NCBI GenBank assembly: GCA_903903925.1
Contig: CAIVAU010000259.1
Coordinates: 1 to 64,000 of the forward strand
Length of the DNA: 64,000 nucleotides
Source of the DNA: an uncultured cyanobacterium
GTDB taxonomy: Bacteria > Cyanobacteriota > Cyanobacteriia > Cyanobacteriales > Nostocaceae
Direction: 5' to 3'
Shown: one piece after another, positions 37,447 to 47,748 of the stretch
Numbering within the stretch: the stretch's first letter is position 1
How the letters are laid out: every line of letters begins with the position of its first letter
The notes under the pieces: generated by a model
The model's database searches: none
The model's input: only the letters and a program-made list of their open reading frames with translations
What the model was told of the DNA's origin: nothing
Translations under genes and position numbers: made by a program

Positions 37447-37565
37447 TTTTTTGCTCCTGTACTTATTGCTTGTGTTGCGGTTTTTAGGTTTGTCTAGTCA
37501 GGAAGATAAGTATCAGAATCATAAACTTATACATCCTGACATTTTAGCTAGAATCTGCTTAATAA

Positions 37566-37781
37566 TTAAGCAGGTACAGCAGCTGACTGAGTTAGACCTA
37601 CTGCTTCTGCATACTTCAGGTAGGTTTCAACAGAAGCAACTACAATCCGTGCTTCAATAGCTAGTAGTTCAATACCAACAAGAGAAACACGAACCCACGC
37701 ATCGATCACGATACCTTTGTCTAAGATACGATCAATAACTTCAGCTAAGCTTGAGGAAGAATTGGTTTTTTCGACTGCCAT
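37566..37781 (-). CDS. gvpA: Major gas-vesicle structural protein GvpA, copy 2
   Basis: The product is identical in all 71 residues to the 37231-37446 copy. A good ribosome binding site (AAGGAG seven bases before the ATG) is present. It is the promoter-proximal gene of the cluster. The palindrome ctgcttaataattaagcag overlaps the stop codon in both copies, so the duplication covers gene and 3' end. Confidence 0.98.
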   Translation of the reverse strand: MAVEKTNSSSSLAEVIDRILDKGIVIDAWVRVSLVGIELLAIEARIVVASVETYLKYAEAVGLTQSAAVPA

Positions 37782-38141
37782 TTTTTTACTCCTTGACTCA
37801 TTGTTGAATTTTCAGTAATTGGCTCTGCATTTGCTTTTTCCAACCACTGAATCAATAGTAACCAGTATTTTTTTGAATGTAAAGACTTTAACCGCTTTAA
37901 AATATAAAAAAATGTAAAAAGACCCAAAAAATGTGTGCTTTGTTAGTGGAGAATCCGCTGGAAAGCCTTTACAGCTTAGGTTTCACAAATTTTGAAGCTA
38001 TTTTTACATTCAAACCATAGCTCAGTATTAATACGTAGCTACATTTTTTGAAATTACATAATTCAGCACTATTACGGAAGACATATAATTGTTGAAATAG
38101 GAAAATTCAAATAATTATTTTTTATCTTCTGTGTAAAAATC
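37782..38141. other. Divergent promoter region upstream of gvpA
   Basis: The 360-bp region is about 70% A+T and separates gvpA from a divergently read small gene. It contains no reliable ORF or repeat. Transcription of the gas-vesicle cluster must begin here, but I could not single out a promoter. Confidence 0.5.
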
Positions 38142-38408
38142 ATGTCTATAGAAGCTACTTCTGATCCAATTCGACAAAAAGCCCTCGCTGGTCTAGTAGC
38201 TAATCTTACTGATCAAGGTCATCCACCTCAATATGCTCAAGTGATCGCAGCTTCAATTATTTTCCAAGCAGATCTAGATTTAAGGAATGCCCAAGTTTCT
38301 AGCCTCTTAGGTTGGCTGGAACAAGAACATAATCATATTTATAAACCTGCCCTTGATCTACTTGCAAAAACCCGCGAGGACTTTGAACGCCGAGTTCAAC
38401 AAGGTTGA
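38142..38408 (+). CDS. Small hypothetical protein, divergent from gvpA
   Basis: The 88-residue protein (MSIEATSDPIRQKALAGLVA, NLTDQGHPPQYAQVIAASII, ending TREDFERRVQQG) is alpha-helical and does not match a family I recognise. It is the only gene read away from the gas-vesicle cluster at its 5' end, so a role in vesicle or buoyancy control is possible but unproven. No strong Shine-Dalgarno is seen; composition is normal coding. Confidence 0.5.
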   Translation: MSIEATSDPIRQKALAGLVANLTDQGHPPQYAQVIAASIIFQADLDLRNAQVSSLLGWLEQEHNHIYKPALDLLAKTREDFERRVQQG

Positions 38409-38557
38409 AGCTTGATTAAACCTGGGAAGTGGGAACTATTAACAGGGGAATCTCTACAATTAATAATTAACAGAAGTTGTTGGCGAATTAATGAGGGGTC
38501 ACACCCCTATATCCGAATTTCTCACTCCGGATGTCAGGAAAGGAGGGGGAAGAAGGT

Positions 38558-38672
38558 GGGAGCATCCCAGTTTTGCAAAAAGACGATCAGTAGTGTGAGC
38601 CGGAAATTTCACGTGTACTACAAACGAGCTTTCCGGCTCGCACTACGAATTTACGCTCATTGGGATGTACCC
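38558..38672. mobile_element. MITE, copy C
   Basis: The terminal inverted repeats are gggagcatccca and tgggatgtaccc. It is flanked by the 8-bp duplication aagaaggt (38550-38557 and 38673-38680). The core carries gtgtgagccggaa and ctttccggctcgcac. The rest of the 38409-38720 gap shows nothing else. Confidence 0.8.
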
Positions 38673-38720
38673 AAGAAGGTGACGAAGATATTACTCCCCA
38701 CACCCCCCACACCCTTTTTG

Positions 38721-39905
<1,185 letters not shown>

Positions 39906-40198
39906 AGAATGCATAGACTGCGACTGTTATCGCTCGATTTCTTAACAATTCTGATTTCTGTATTCTGACGTTGTAATGTCTCTACAACTTCCAATCGGTG
40001 CATTTACTGACAGGATTACGTCGTTCAATTAGTCTTAATATTTTTCTTTCAGTGTAATTTCTCCTTTGCATTGCCCAATAAACATGTTAAAAAGTGTTTA
40101 TTGGGTTCTTGATGATCAATCTTCACAATAATTTAACCACATGATGCTAGAAATAAAAAATCATACTATAAATCATTTAATGAGTGATACATTGAAAT

Positions 40199-41812
40199 AT
40201 GTCAATGGAAATGCAAAAAAACGAGTTGGATGTTTACATTGGAAAATTTTTAAATAATCGTTACTTAATCAGAGATTTGATTGGTAAAGGGGGCATGGGT
40301 AGGGTATATCTAGCAGAAGACATTGCAAAAGGGAATATAGCGGTTGCCGTAAAAATTCTATCGCTAAGTCTAGTAAATCAGCAAATGTCTCAACGCTTTG
40401 CCAGAGAAATCTTTATTGGCGCTCAACTCGGTCGGAAAAGTAAACAAATTGTCCGTGTGTTAAGCTACGGTGTTACGGAGGAAAAAATTCCCTTTTATGT
40501 AATGGAATATCTCCAAGGGCGAAATTTGAAAGCCTTTATCAAGGCACAGCCTTTCACAATCTCGACCTTTTTCGATGTATGTAATCAAATTTGTTTAGGT
40601 TTGCAATGTGCTCACCAAGGTGTCAGCCTCAAAGGAGAGATTTATCCAATTGTACATCGAGATATTAAGCCAGAGAACATCTTTATTACTGAAAATACTA
40701 AAAAAGGGGAGAGTGTTAAGATTCTTGATTTTGGTATTGCTAAGTTTTTAACAGAACGTCCCGGTATGACGATGACTGATTCTTTTATTGGTAGTTTACC
40801 TTACTGTTCTCCGGAACATATGGAAGGACGTAAGTTACTAGACGTGCGCTCTGATATTTACAGTTTAGGAGTGTTGATGTTTGAAATGCTAACAGGTCAG
40901 CATCCATTTTCAACAAAAACTAACTCTTTTGGCAATTGGTATCAAGCTCATCGCTTTCAAAATCCAACTCGATTTGAGGAAATTATTCCTAAGGTTAAAA
41001 TACCGCATGAACTAAAAACATTAGTGATGAATTGTTTAGCTAAGGAAGTAGCTGCTCGCCCTCAAAGCATTCAGGAAATATTAGAAACCTTAGAAAATAT
41101 TCGTCAGAGTAGGGATGGTGTTACTACTAATAGCAGCGACAAAACGCAACATCCATCTTCGATGCAATTAGTCCCATTGACATCTTTTTCTGAAAAAGCT
41201 TGTTTACAGAAAACTTGGCCTAAAAATAAGCCGATCGCACTCATTTGTTTTCCAAAAATACTACATATTAATCAAGGGATTGTACCAACTTTTTGGGCAA
41301 TGTTGCCTAAGCAAGAAATAGAAAAATTTTTAGACAAAACCCATAGCACTGAATTTATGTACAAAATAGATTTGTACCCTGTGCTTTTATGGATAACAGT
41401 TTTGTGTGATGCTAAAATTGAGGTTACACGTTGGCTATCTTATTTTTTAGATTCAAAAGATCCTAGAGGGCAAAAAATATTACGAATTTTAGCAAGTACT
41501 GGTTACTATCATCTGCTTTTTTTTGCACTAGAAGAACCTAATTGTTGCGCTCATGTAATCACTTTAACTCTTACAGCCAGCCAACGAGAAGAATTAGCAA
41601 ATTGGTTGGATATTTGCCATAAATCAACTGATATTGTTTCAATTTATGACAGCAAAAAGATTTTGAAAGCACATTATGAAAAGACTAAATCAAATATACT
41701 GCAAAAACTAATAACGAATCGCAATCTAAAAAGAATAGGTATAAAATCTTGGCTGTCTAAGTTATTTTATATTTTTTTTGCTTTTTTTTCTCGTCCTTTA
41801 AAGTCGGCTTGA
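40199..41812 (+). CDS. Serine/threonine protein kinase with unrecognised C-terminal domain, first of pair
   Basis: The 537-residue protein has a Hanks-type kinase domain (about 20-300): YLIRDLIGKGGMGRVYLAED, AVAVKILSLS, HRDIKPENIF, ILDFGIAKFL, the activation segment GSLPYCSPEHMEGRKLLDVR and SDIYSLGVLMFEMLTGQHPF. It has the HRD catalytic loop and is probably active. From about 325 a ~210-residue C-terminal region follows (CLQKTWPKNKPIALICFPKI, LYPVLLWITVLCDAKIEVTR) that I cannot assign. The next gene has the same layout. The C-terminus ends in a hydrophobic segment (KLFYIFFAFFSRPLK), so it might be membrane-attached. Confidence 0.88.
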   Translation: MSMEMQKNELDVYIGKFLNNRYLIRDLIGKGGMGRVYLAEDIAKGNIAVAVKILSLSLVNQQMSQRFAREIFIGAQLGRKSKQIVRVLSYGVTEEKIPFYVMEYLQGRNLKAFIKAQPFTISTFFDVCNQICLGLQCAHQGVSLKGEIYPIVHRDIKPENIFITENTKKGESVKILDFGIAKFLTERPGMTMTDSFIGSLPYCSPEHMEGRKLLDVRSDIYSLGVLMFEMLTGQHPFSTKTNSFGNWYQAHRFQNPTRFEEIIPKVKIPHELKTLVMNCLAKEVAARPQSIQEILETLENIRQSRDGVTTNSSDKTQHPSSMQLVPLTSFSEKACLQKTWPKNKPIALICFPKILHINQGIVPTFWAMLPKQEIEKFLDKTHSTEFMYKIDLYPVLLWITVLCDAKIEVTRWLSYFLDSKDPRGQKILRILASTGYYHLLFFALEEPNCCAHVITLTLTASQREELANWLDICHKSTDIVSIYDSKKILKAHYEKTKSNILQKLITNRNLKRIGIKSWLSKLFYIFFAFFSRPLKSA

Positions 41813-41837
41813 AACATCAGCAGTGGAGGTTATACAA

Positions 41838-43400
41838 GTGAAAAAAAGTGCATTGTTGGCATCTTCAACCAGTACAAAATTGCTTGCCAATCGTTATCAA
41901 TTGAAGAAGTTAATTGGTAGGGGCGGCATGGGTGAGGTTTTTTTAGCCGATGATGTTTTGCTAGGTAAAGTACCAGTTGCCATAAAATTCCTGTCTCAGA
42001 CTCTTCCAAAGCCCTCCCTTCGGCAAGACTTTGCCCGCGAAGCTCAAATTTGTGCAGCTTTAAGTCAAAAAAGCCTACACATTGTGCGGGTGACAGATTA
42101 CGGCGTGAGTCAAGAGGGTAAACCGTTCTATGTTATGGAATATCTATGTGGCAAGAGTTTAAAGAATTTAATTCCTATGCCTTTGCCAATGTTTCTAACT
42201 CTTGGTCGTCAGATTTGTTTGGGCTTACAATCTGCCCATCAAGGCATGAACATCAACGGCAAAGTTTATCCCCTTGTACATAAAGATATTAAACCAGCTA
42301 ATATATTAGTTATCCCCGATCCCATATTAGGTCAATTAGCTAAAATTCTAGATTTTGGTATTGCTCAATTTATCGATTATTCAGCAACAATAAGCACGGA
42401 TGAGGGATTTCATGGTACATTGCCTTATTGCTCCCCTGAACAGCTGGATGGTGATGAATTAGATAGTCGTTCTGATATTTATAGCCTAGGGGTAATGATG
42501 TTTGAGATGCTTACAGGTCAAAAACCCTGGCTACCAGAAACTGACTTATTCGGTGCTTGGTATAAAATGCATAAGTTTGAAACACCACGAGCGATAGCAG
42601 ACGTTAATCCCAGTCTCAAACTCCCGAAGGAGTTAGATAATTTAATCATGGCTTGTCTTGCTAAAGCACCAAGCGATCGCCCCCAAAATCTTGCCGAAGT
42701 TCTGAAAGTCTTAGAAAGTTTAAAGGTAGGGGGAGATCAATTATCTACCACATCTCTCCACGTAGAACAAGCCTGTTGTAAACTAGTTTGGCCCAAAGAC
42801 AAACCTATTAAAGAAATTGTTTTTCCTCAGGTGCTGGCTACGGAACAAGGGAATGTAGCAGCCTTGATGTTAATGATGTCTCAACAACAGACAGATCGCT
42901 ATGCACTTTCTAGTTGTTACAACCATTTCGTCTTGAGCACATCTCCCTATCCCATGCTGCTGTGGGTGACTTTACTTTATGGCCTAGAACTAAGTCCTAG
43001 GTGGTTACCTTGCTACCTGGATATGCAAAACCCCCACCATCGTAACCTTGTTTGTTCATTAGCTGACAATGAAAGCTACTCTTTAATTTTCTTTACCTTG
43101 GAAGCACCCCATTCCTGTGCCCGTGTTATTAGTAGTCGTACTGATCAACATCGGAGGCAGATGTTGCATCGCTGGTTAGAACAAAGTAAAAAGCTACCAC
43201 CTTCTTCTGGATTTCAGTTCAGCAAAAACCTGTTAAAGCAGCAGTATCAACACATGCAACCTCAGATACTGCAGCGTTTGGCAATTCCGAGGATAGGGGA
43301 GCAGGGGAGCAGGGGGGACTCGGGGTCCCCTCTGGGGATAGGGGGGGAAGGGGAGCAACCTACAACAAACATAAAAAAAGAACTTGACAACTCGCGATAG
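41838..43400 (+). CDS. Serine/threonine protein kinase with unrecognised C-terminal domain, second of pair
   Basis: This paralogue of the upstream kinase uses a GTG at 41838 with GGAGG eight bases before it. The kinase domain contains RYQLKKLIGRGGMGEVFLAD, VAIKFLSQT, ILDFGIAQFIDY and SDIYSLGVMMFEMLTGQKPW. The catalytic loop is HKDIKPANIL, so Arg of HRD is Lys (a non-RD type), which may alter activation. The C-terminal ~200 residues (CCKLVWPKDKPIKEIVFPQV, SPYPMLLWVTLLYGLELSPR) match the partner. The last residues come from a G-rich repeat. Confidence 0.87.
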   Translation: MKKSALLASSTSTKLLANRYQLKKLIGRGGMGEVFLADDVLLGKVPVAIKFLSQTLPKPSLRQDFAREAQICAALSQKSLHIVRVTDYGVSQEGKPFYVMEYLCGKSLKNLIPMPLPMFLTLGRQICLGLQSAHQGMNINGKVYPLVHKDIKPANILVIPDPILGQLAKILDFGIAQFIDYSATISTDEGFHGTLPYCSPEQLDGDELDSRSDIYSLGVMMFEMLTGQKPWLPETDLFGAWYKMHKFETPRAIADVNPSLKLPKELDNLIMACLAKAPSDRPQNLAEVLKVLESLKVGGDQLSTTSLHVEQACCKLVWPKDKPIKEIVFPQVLATEQGNVAALMLMMSQQQTDRYALSSCYNHFVLSTSPYPMLLWVTLLYGLELSPRWLPCYLDMQNPHHRNLVCSLADNESYSLIFFTLEAPHSCARVISSRTDQHRRQMLHRWLEQSKKLPPSSGFQFSKNLLKQQYQHMQPQILQRLAIPRIGEQGSRGDSGSPLGIGGEGEQPTTNIKKELDNSR

Positions 43401-43430
43401 ATTTGCAATACTAAGAAAGTTGCCAGTTGA

Positions 43431-43504
43431 GGGATCGTAGTTCAATTGGTTAGAGCACCGCCCTGTCACGGCGGAAGTTGCGGGTTCGAGCCCCGTCGAT
43501 CCCG
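43431..43504 (+). tRNA. tRNA-Asp (GTC)
   Basis: The 74-nt sequence folds as a tRNA: acceptor gggatcg/cgatccc, D-arm, anticodon stem ccgcc/ggcgg with loop ct-GTC-ac, and T-loop ggttcgagcc. Anticodon GTC reads Asp codons. CCA is not encoded. Confidence 0.97.
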
Positions 43505-43524
43505 TCAGAAAATTTTGGATTTTA

Positions 43525-43622
43525 GTCTGTCAAGATTAAGTTGATGGGTAGTGGGAGCCGGAAAGCTTGCTTCGTGAGCGAGACGCTCACACTACCAACC
43601 CATCAAAATGAATTTGACAGAC
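43525..43622. mobile_element. Inverted-repeat element, MITE relative
   Basis: gtctgtcaa (43525-43533) and ttgacagac (43614-43622) are the outer inverted repeats, with an inner pair ttgatgggta/acccatcaa. The core (gtgggagccggaaag, gagcgagacgctcacac) is shared with the MITEs at 18310, 19155 and 38558. It lies just behind tRNA-Asp. The rest of the gap to 43790 is unremarkable. Confidence 0.65.
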
Positions 43623-43790
43623 CACTAGGGACTTCCAAACCAAAAAATATCTAATTCCCACAGTTGACCATCAACAGTCAATAGTCAACAAACCTAACTG
43701 ACAAGATTTATTTCTTGGAGTTCCCTAATTCACAACCTTGCATCAAGACTGTTTGCTAACTAATCCAAAATCCACGCATCCAAAATCGGT

Positions 43791-45233
43791 ATGACTGTTA
43801 GAGTCCGTATTGCTCCCAGCCCGACTGGGAATCTACATATTGGTACAGCAAGAACCGCTGTATTTAACTGGTTGTTTGCCCGTCATCAAGGTGGTAAGTT
43901 CATCCTCAGAATTGAAGACACAGACAAAGAGCGATCGCGTCCCGAATATACTGAAAATATTCTCCAAGGATTGAGTTGGTTGGGACTGAACTGGGATGAA
44001 GGACCATTTTTTCAAACCAAGCGTCTGGAACTTTATAGTGAAGCAGTCCAAACACTTCTAAATCAGGGATTAGCCTACCGCTGCTATACGACCTCAGAAG
44101 AATTAGAGGCGATGCGAGAAGCCCAAAAAGCCAAAAATGAGGCTCCTCGCTACGACAACCGTCACCGTAACCTGACTGAAGCACAAGCAGCGAATTACAA
44201 GGCTGAAGGACGTAGCTGTGTGATTCGGTTTAAAATTGATGACGACCGAGAAATTGTTTGGGATGACTTGGTACGGGGAAAAATGAGTTGGCGAGGTAGC
44301 GATCTAGGCGGAGATATGGTGATTGCTCGCGCCTCAGCAGAAGGTATTGGTCAGCCACTGTACAATTTCGCGGTTGTGCTTGATGACATGGATATGCAAA
44401 TCACTCATGTCATTCGAGGAGAAGACCATATCTCTAACACCCCTAAGCAGATTCTGCTATATGAAGCTTTTGGCGCAAAACCGCCAGAGTTTGCCCACAC
44501 TCCGCTCATTTTGAACATTGATGGGCGCAAACTGTCTAAGCGGGATGGGGTCACATCTATTTCTGAATTTCAGCAAATGGGCTTTGCCCCTGAGGCTTTG
44601 GTAAATTATATGACATTGCTGGGTTGGTCGCCCCCAGATTCCACTCAGGAAATATTTACCTTAGAAGAAGCAGCAAAGCAGTTTAGCTTTGAGCGAGTGA
44701 ATAAAGCAGGGGCAAAGTTTGACTGGGCAAAACTGGATTGGCTCAATAGCCAATATCTCCACGAAATGCCAGTAGATAAACTGATAGATTTGCTCATACC
44801 CGAATGGGAAAAAGCTGAGTATCAATTCACTGGAGGACGGGATCGCCACTGGTTAGAACATCTGGTGGTTTTAATTCAGCCCAGCCTGACTCGCTTGGTG
44901 GATGCTGTTGGCATGAGTCAATTGTTTTTTACAGAAACAGTTGAATATAGTGACGAGGCTATTGCACAACTGAAGCAGGAAGGTTCTGCCACTGTACTCA
45001 AAGGTATGATATCGGCTTTGGAAAAGACGCCGCAACTGAGCGAAAGCATTGCCCAGGACATGATTAAACAGGTGGTTAAAGAGCAAAATGTGAAAAAAGG
45101 CTTGTTAATGCGATCGCTGCGGGCAGCCTTAACTGGAGACCTCCATGGTCCTGACCTGATTCAATCGTGGTTACTACTCAATCAGATTGGCTTAGACAAG
45201 TCGCGTTTAACTAAAGCAATAGGTGACTGGTGA
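43791..45233 (+). CDS. gltX: Glutamyl-tRNA synthetase
   Basis: The 480-residue protein is a class I synthetase: [20 protein letters not shown] (HIGH-type), [40 protein letters not shown], and the KMSKS-type [19 protein letters not shown]. It charges tRNA-Glu (and in cyanobacteria tRNA-Gln before transamidation, and supplies tetrapyrrole synthesis). The last three codons GDW and the stop lie in an array of tgactgg heptamers. Confidence 0.97.
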   Translation: MTVRVRIAPSPTGNLHIGTARTAVFNWLFARHQGGKFILRIEDTDKERSRPEYTENILQGLSWLGLNWDEGPFFQTKRLELYSEAVQTLLNQGLAYRCYTTSEELEAMREAQKAKNEAPRYDNRHRNLTEAQAANYKAEGRSCVIRFKIDDDREIVWDDLVRGKMSWRGSDLGGDMVIARASAEGIGQPLYNFAVVLDDMDMQITHVIRGEDHISNTPKQILLYEAFGAKPPEFAHTPLILNIDGRKLSKRDGVTSISEFQQMGFAPEALVNYMTLLGWSPPDSTQEIFTLEEAAKQFSFERVNKAGAKFDWAKLDWLNSQYLHEMPVDKLIDLLIPEWEKAEYQFTGGRDRHWLEHLVVLIQPSLTRLVDAVGMSQLFFTETVEYSDEAIAQLKQEGSATVLKGMISALEKTPQLSESIAQDMIKQVVKEQNVKKGLLMRSLRAALTGDLHGPDLIQSWLLLNQIGLDKSRLTKAIGDW

Positions 45234-45258
45234 CTGGTGACTGGTGACTGGTGACTGG
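45224..45258. repeat. Five tgactgg heptamers across the gltX stop
   Basis: Five perfect copies begin inside the gltX coding end; the tga that opens the second copy is the stop codon. Further downstream caccagtcccc and related C-rich sequence could pair with it. Confidence 0.8.
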
Positions 45259-45372
45259 GTACGAATTCCCAATCCCCAATCACCAGTCCCCCCAATCCCC
45301 CCACTCCCCCTTCCGGAACCTATTGTGTAAAATTAATGTCACTTATCACACTGAGACATATATGTGATCAGA

Positions 45373-45894
45373 ATGCCGGTAAAATTGGTAACCCGAGAGA
45401 TAAGATTAGCGATGTGGATCATAACGTTGGCGATCGCCTCAGCAATTAATCATGCCCAAGCCCATGGGCAGGAAACACCAACACCAACACCATTGCCATC
45501 GTCCATGTTTTTTGGCGATGTCACTATTGAGCGGAATTTTTCCCCAGACCCACTGATAGTTCGTGGTATGAGTGGCGGTTCAATCCGAGGAAAAGAACTC
45601 GCTGGTAGATCTGAAACTCCCACAGGTCCATGCATCGGATATTTTGATGAACAACCAGACCACACCTTGGAGTTAACCACTAAATTCACCTACCTGAAAC
45701 TGCTAGTAGACAGTCCCGAAGACACCACCCTGATTGTCACAGGTCCTGGCGGTACCTGGTGTAACGACGATTTTGAGGGCAAAAATCCAGGTATTGTCGG
45801 TGAATGGCTGCCTGGAACCTACAGTATTTGGATTGGTTCTTACAAAAAAGATCGCTATTTTCCTTACACTCTAGAAATTACAGAACAAAAATGA
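45373..45894 (+). CDS. Secreted hypothetical protein
   Basis: From the ATG at 45373 (173 residues) the protein has a hydrophobic signal segment (AMWIITLAIASAINHAQAHG) followed by a Pro/Thr-rich stretch (ETPTPTPLPS). The mature part contains DVTIERNFSPDPLIVRGMSG, a PTGPCIGYFDE segment, TLIVTGPGGTWCNDDFEGK and ends ILEI-like. GGTWCNDDFEG and GTYSIWIGSY resemble the beta-sandwich pre-peptidase type domains, and the two cysteines may form a disulfide. Function not known. A GTG at 45364 is an alternative start. Confidence 0.65.
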   Translation: MPVKLVTREIRLAMWIITLAIASAINHAQAHGQETPTPTPLPSSMFFGDVTIERNFSPDPLIVRGMSGGSIRGKELAGRSETPTGPCIGYFDEQPDHTLELTTKFTYLKLLVDSPEDTTLIVTGPGGTWCNDDFEGKNPGIVGEWLPGTYSIWIGSYKKDRYFPYTLEITEQK

Positions 45895-46062
45895 GTGAAC
45901 AAAGCACTAGTAACCGGATCATCTGTAGGGATTGGAAGAGCGATCGCCCTCGACCTAGCTAGTAAAGGATTTGATGTAGCATTTGATTATAACCGGAGTG
46001 AGCAATCAGCCAAACAAGCTTGTCAAGAAATTTATAATCTTGAATTGGAGCAACGCGAGTGA
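45895..46062 (+). pseudogene. Short-chain dehydrogenase (SDR), N-terminal fragment
   Basis: The frame of 55 residues reads MNKALVTGSSVGIGRAIALD and LASKGFDVAFDYNRSEQSAK, the Rossmann start of an SDR (TGxxxGIG). It stops after NLELEQRE, where about 200 further residues should follow. The terminal GAGTGA overlaps the GTG start of queD by 4 bp, so the relic may still provide translational coupling for that gene. Confidence 0.7.
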
Positions 46063-46502
46063 CCTCAATTTTTGAACAATCTACTGCACAAGTGTATGTA
46101 TCTCCTTTAGAAACTTGGGTAATTGGCAAGGAGTTTAAGTTTGAGGCTTCCCACCAATTACCTAATCACGATGGTAAATGCGCTAGATTGCATGGTCATT
46201 CTTGGCGCGGTGTTGTATACGTTGCGGGGAATGAATTGATCAATTCAAGTCCTAAACAGGGTATGATTATGGATTATGGCGATATCACAACATACCTGAA
46301 ACCCTTGGTTGACAATTATTTAGACCACTACCACTTAAATGAGACTACGGGGTTACTGAACCCAACTTCTGAAGCGATCGCAAGATGGATTTATGAACAA
46401 CTTGAACCCCAAATGCCAGGACTTGTCGCAGTACGAATTGATGAAACCTGCACCAGCCAATGCGTTTATTCAAAGGGAAAAGGTAATTTATTCATTGGAT
46501 AA
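46059..46502 (+). CDS. queD: 6-pyruvoyl-tetrahydropterin synthase / QueD family
   Basis: The 147-residue protein contains the zinc-binding histidines (KFEASHQLPNHDGKCARLHG plus HSW), the catalytic Cys of CARLHGHSW, and the C-terminal GLVAVRIDETCTSQCVY with the Glu that binds the pterin. QueD converts dihydroneopterin triphosphate to 6-carboxytetrahydropterin for queuosine; PTPS relatives feed pterin synthesis. folK and folB are next to it. It begins with GTG, overlapping an SDR fragment. Confidence 0.85.
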   Translation: MTSIFEQSTAQVYVSPLETWVIGKEFKFEASHQLPNHDGKCARLHGHSWRGVVYVAGNELINSSPKQGMIMDYGDITTYLKPLVDNYLDHYHLNETTGLLNPTSEAIARWIYEQLEPQMPGLVAVRIDETCTSQCVYSKGKGNLFIG

Positions 46503-47003
46503 CTTCAGAACATCTAATCTTTGAACAAGTTGGGAAATTGTCACCCCTGAAACTGGTTCTACCCAATCAGGAGCAATTTCCGCCAATGGCACCAAGACAA
46601 AGGCTCTTTTTGTCATCCGTGGGTGAGGGATTTGCAGATCAGGTGTCTCTAGAATTAGATCATCAAATAGAAGTACATCCAGGTCTAGGGTTCTTGCTCC
46701 CCAACGTTCTTGACGTACTCTACCAAAATCTTGTTCAATTCCTAGCAGCGTCTCTAACAATTTCTGGGGACTTAGTTGCACCTCCAACAGGGCACAGCCA
46801 TTAAGATAATCCGGTTGTGATGGACCTCCTACTGGTGCAGTTTTGTACCAACTTGAGCAGGCTTGTACGGTTATACCTGGAGTTTGCTCAAGGCTTCTGA
46901 TGGCGCCTTCTAGAATAACTTGGGAGTCACCAAGGTTACTACCGAGAGCGATCGCACTCAGTGAACGCTTTGTCGTTGAAACTTCTTCACAATCATAGAC
47001 CAT
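46488..47003 (-). CDS. folK: 2-amino-4-hydroxy-6-hydroxymethyldihydropteridine pyrophosphokinase
   Basis: The 171-residue protein carries the HPPK signature: SAIALGSNLGDSQVILEGAI, ACSSWYKTAPVGGPSQPDYL, NGCALLEVQL, RWGARTLDLDVLLFDD and IPHPRMTKRAFVLVPLAEIA. It pyrophosphorylates 6-hydroxymethyl-dihydropterin in folate synthesis. The gene converges on queD, overlapping it by 15 bp, and is divergent from folB. Confidence 0.95.
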   Translation of the reverse strand: MVYDCEEVSTTKRSLSAIALGSNLGDSQVILEGAIRSLEQTPGITVQACSSWYKTAPVGGPSQPDYLNGCALLEVQLSPQKLLETLLGIEQDFGRVRQERWGARTLDLDVLLFDDLILETPDLQIPHPRMTKRAFVLVPLAEIAPDWVEPVSGVTISQLVQRLDVLKLSNE

Positions 47004-47070
47004 ATCAATCTTAGCTAATCAAATTATTGTGCTTTTTTTCGGGCTTGTAATACAACCATTCATTATGTTT

Positions 47071-47439
47071 ATGGACTGCATTCATGTAACAGGAATTCGT
47101 GCCTATGGCTACACTGGCTACTTGCCAGAGGAGCAGTCGCTAGGACAATGGTTTGAGGTAGACTTGAAGTTATGGCTGGATCTTTCCACGCCTGGGAGAA
47201 CTGATGGGATTGAAGATACTCTAGATTATCGTGGTGTGGTCAGCTTGGTACAAAATTTAGTCAAGACATCCAAATTTGCTTTAATCGAACGGTTAGTTAC
47301 AGTAATTGCCGATTCTATTTTGCGCGAGTGCAATCACATCACCCAAGTCCAAGTCACTTTAAGTAAACTCGCAGCGCCCATACCAGATTTTAGCGGCAAA
47401 ATCAGTGTGGAAGTCACTAGAAGCAAATCCCAAATCTAA
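47071..47439 (+). CDS. folB: Dihydroneopterin aldolase
   Basis: From the ATG at 47071 (122 residues) the product has DCIHVTGIRAYGYTGYLPEE (catalytic Tyr and Glu region), LGQWFEVDLKLWLDLSTPGR, TLDYRGVVSLVQNLVK, ALIERLVTVIADSILRE and VQVTLSKLAAPIP. This is FolB, which cleaves dihydroneopterin to 6-hydroxymethyl-dihydropterin, the substrate of folK encoded just upstream on the other strand. The upstream extension from 47029 looks non-coding. Confidence 0.93.
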   Translation: MDCIHVTGIRAYGYTGYLPEEQSLGQWFEVDLKLWLDLSTPGRTDGIEDTLDYRGVVSLVQNLVKTSKFALIERLVTVIADSILRECNHITQVQVTLSKLAAPIPDFSGKISVEVTRSKSQI

Positions 47440-47748
47440 GAGAACGGGGTCTGGGGTGGGGGGTTCCCTTCCTTCGTAGTTTGCGCAGCGCTCTTGGAGT
47501 TAAGGACTAAAGTCCTTACTACGAACTTCTCAATCCGTGAGAATTAATGACATGGACTACTAGTCTCTACCCAAATTTGTGAAAAATTGGGGTATATATC
47601 AGCTTTGGTTGACCGACCCGCAGTGAAAAGTATTAGAATTAGGTTAAGTTTAATTAAGATTATTTCTTGCTGGTGTCGGAACTCCTAACTCCTGACTCCT
47701 GAGTTCTTCCCGTTACATAGTTGTATTGGCATTTAGAGGCAAATAGTC
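47440..47748. other. Intergenic region before ftsH
   Basis: It includes a hairpin made of aaggactaaagtcctt (47513-47528), and STRR-like actcctgactcctgag (47690-47705) ahead of ftsH. No gene is seen. Confidence 0.5.

Noticed and set aside
47513-47528. aaggactaaagtcctt palindrome as an operator
   Set aside because: It resembles common dispersed cyanobacterial intergenic repeats and is 220 bp from ftsH; no regulator is implied.
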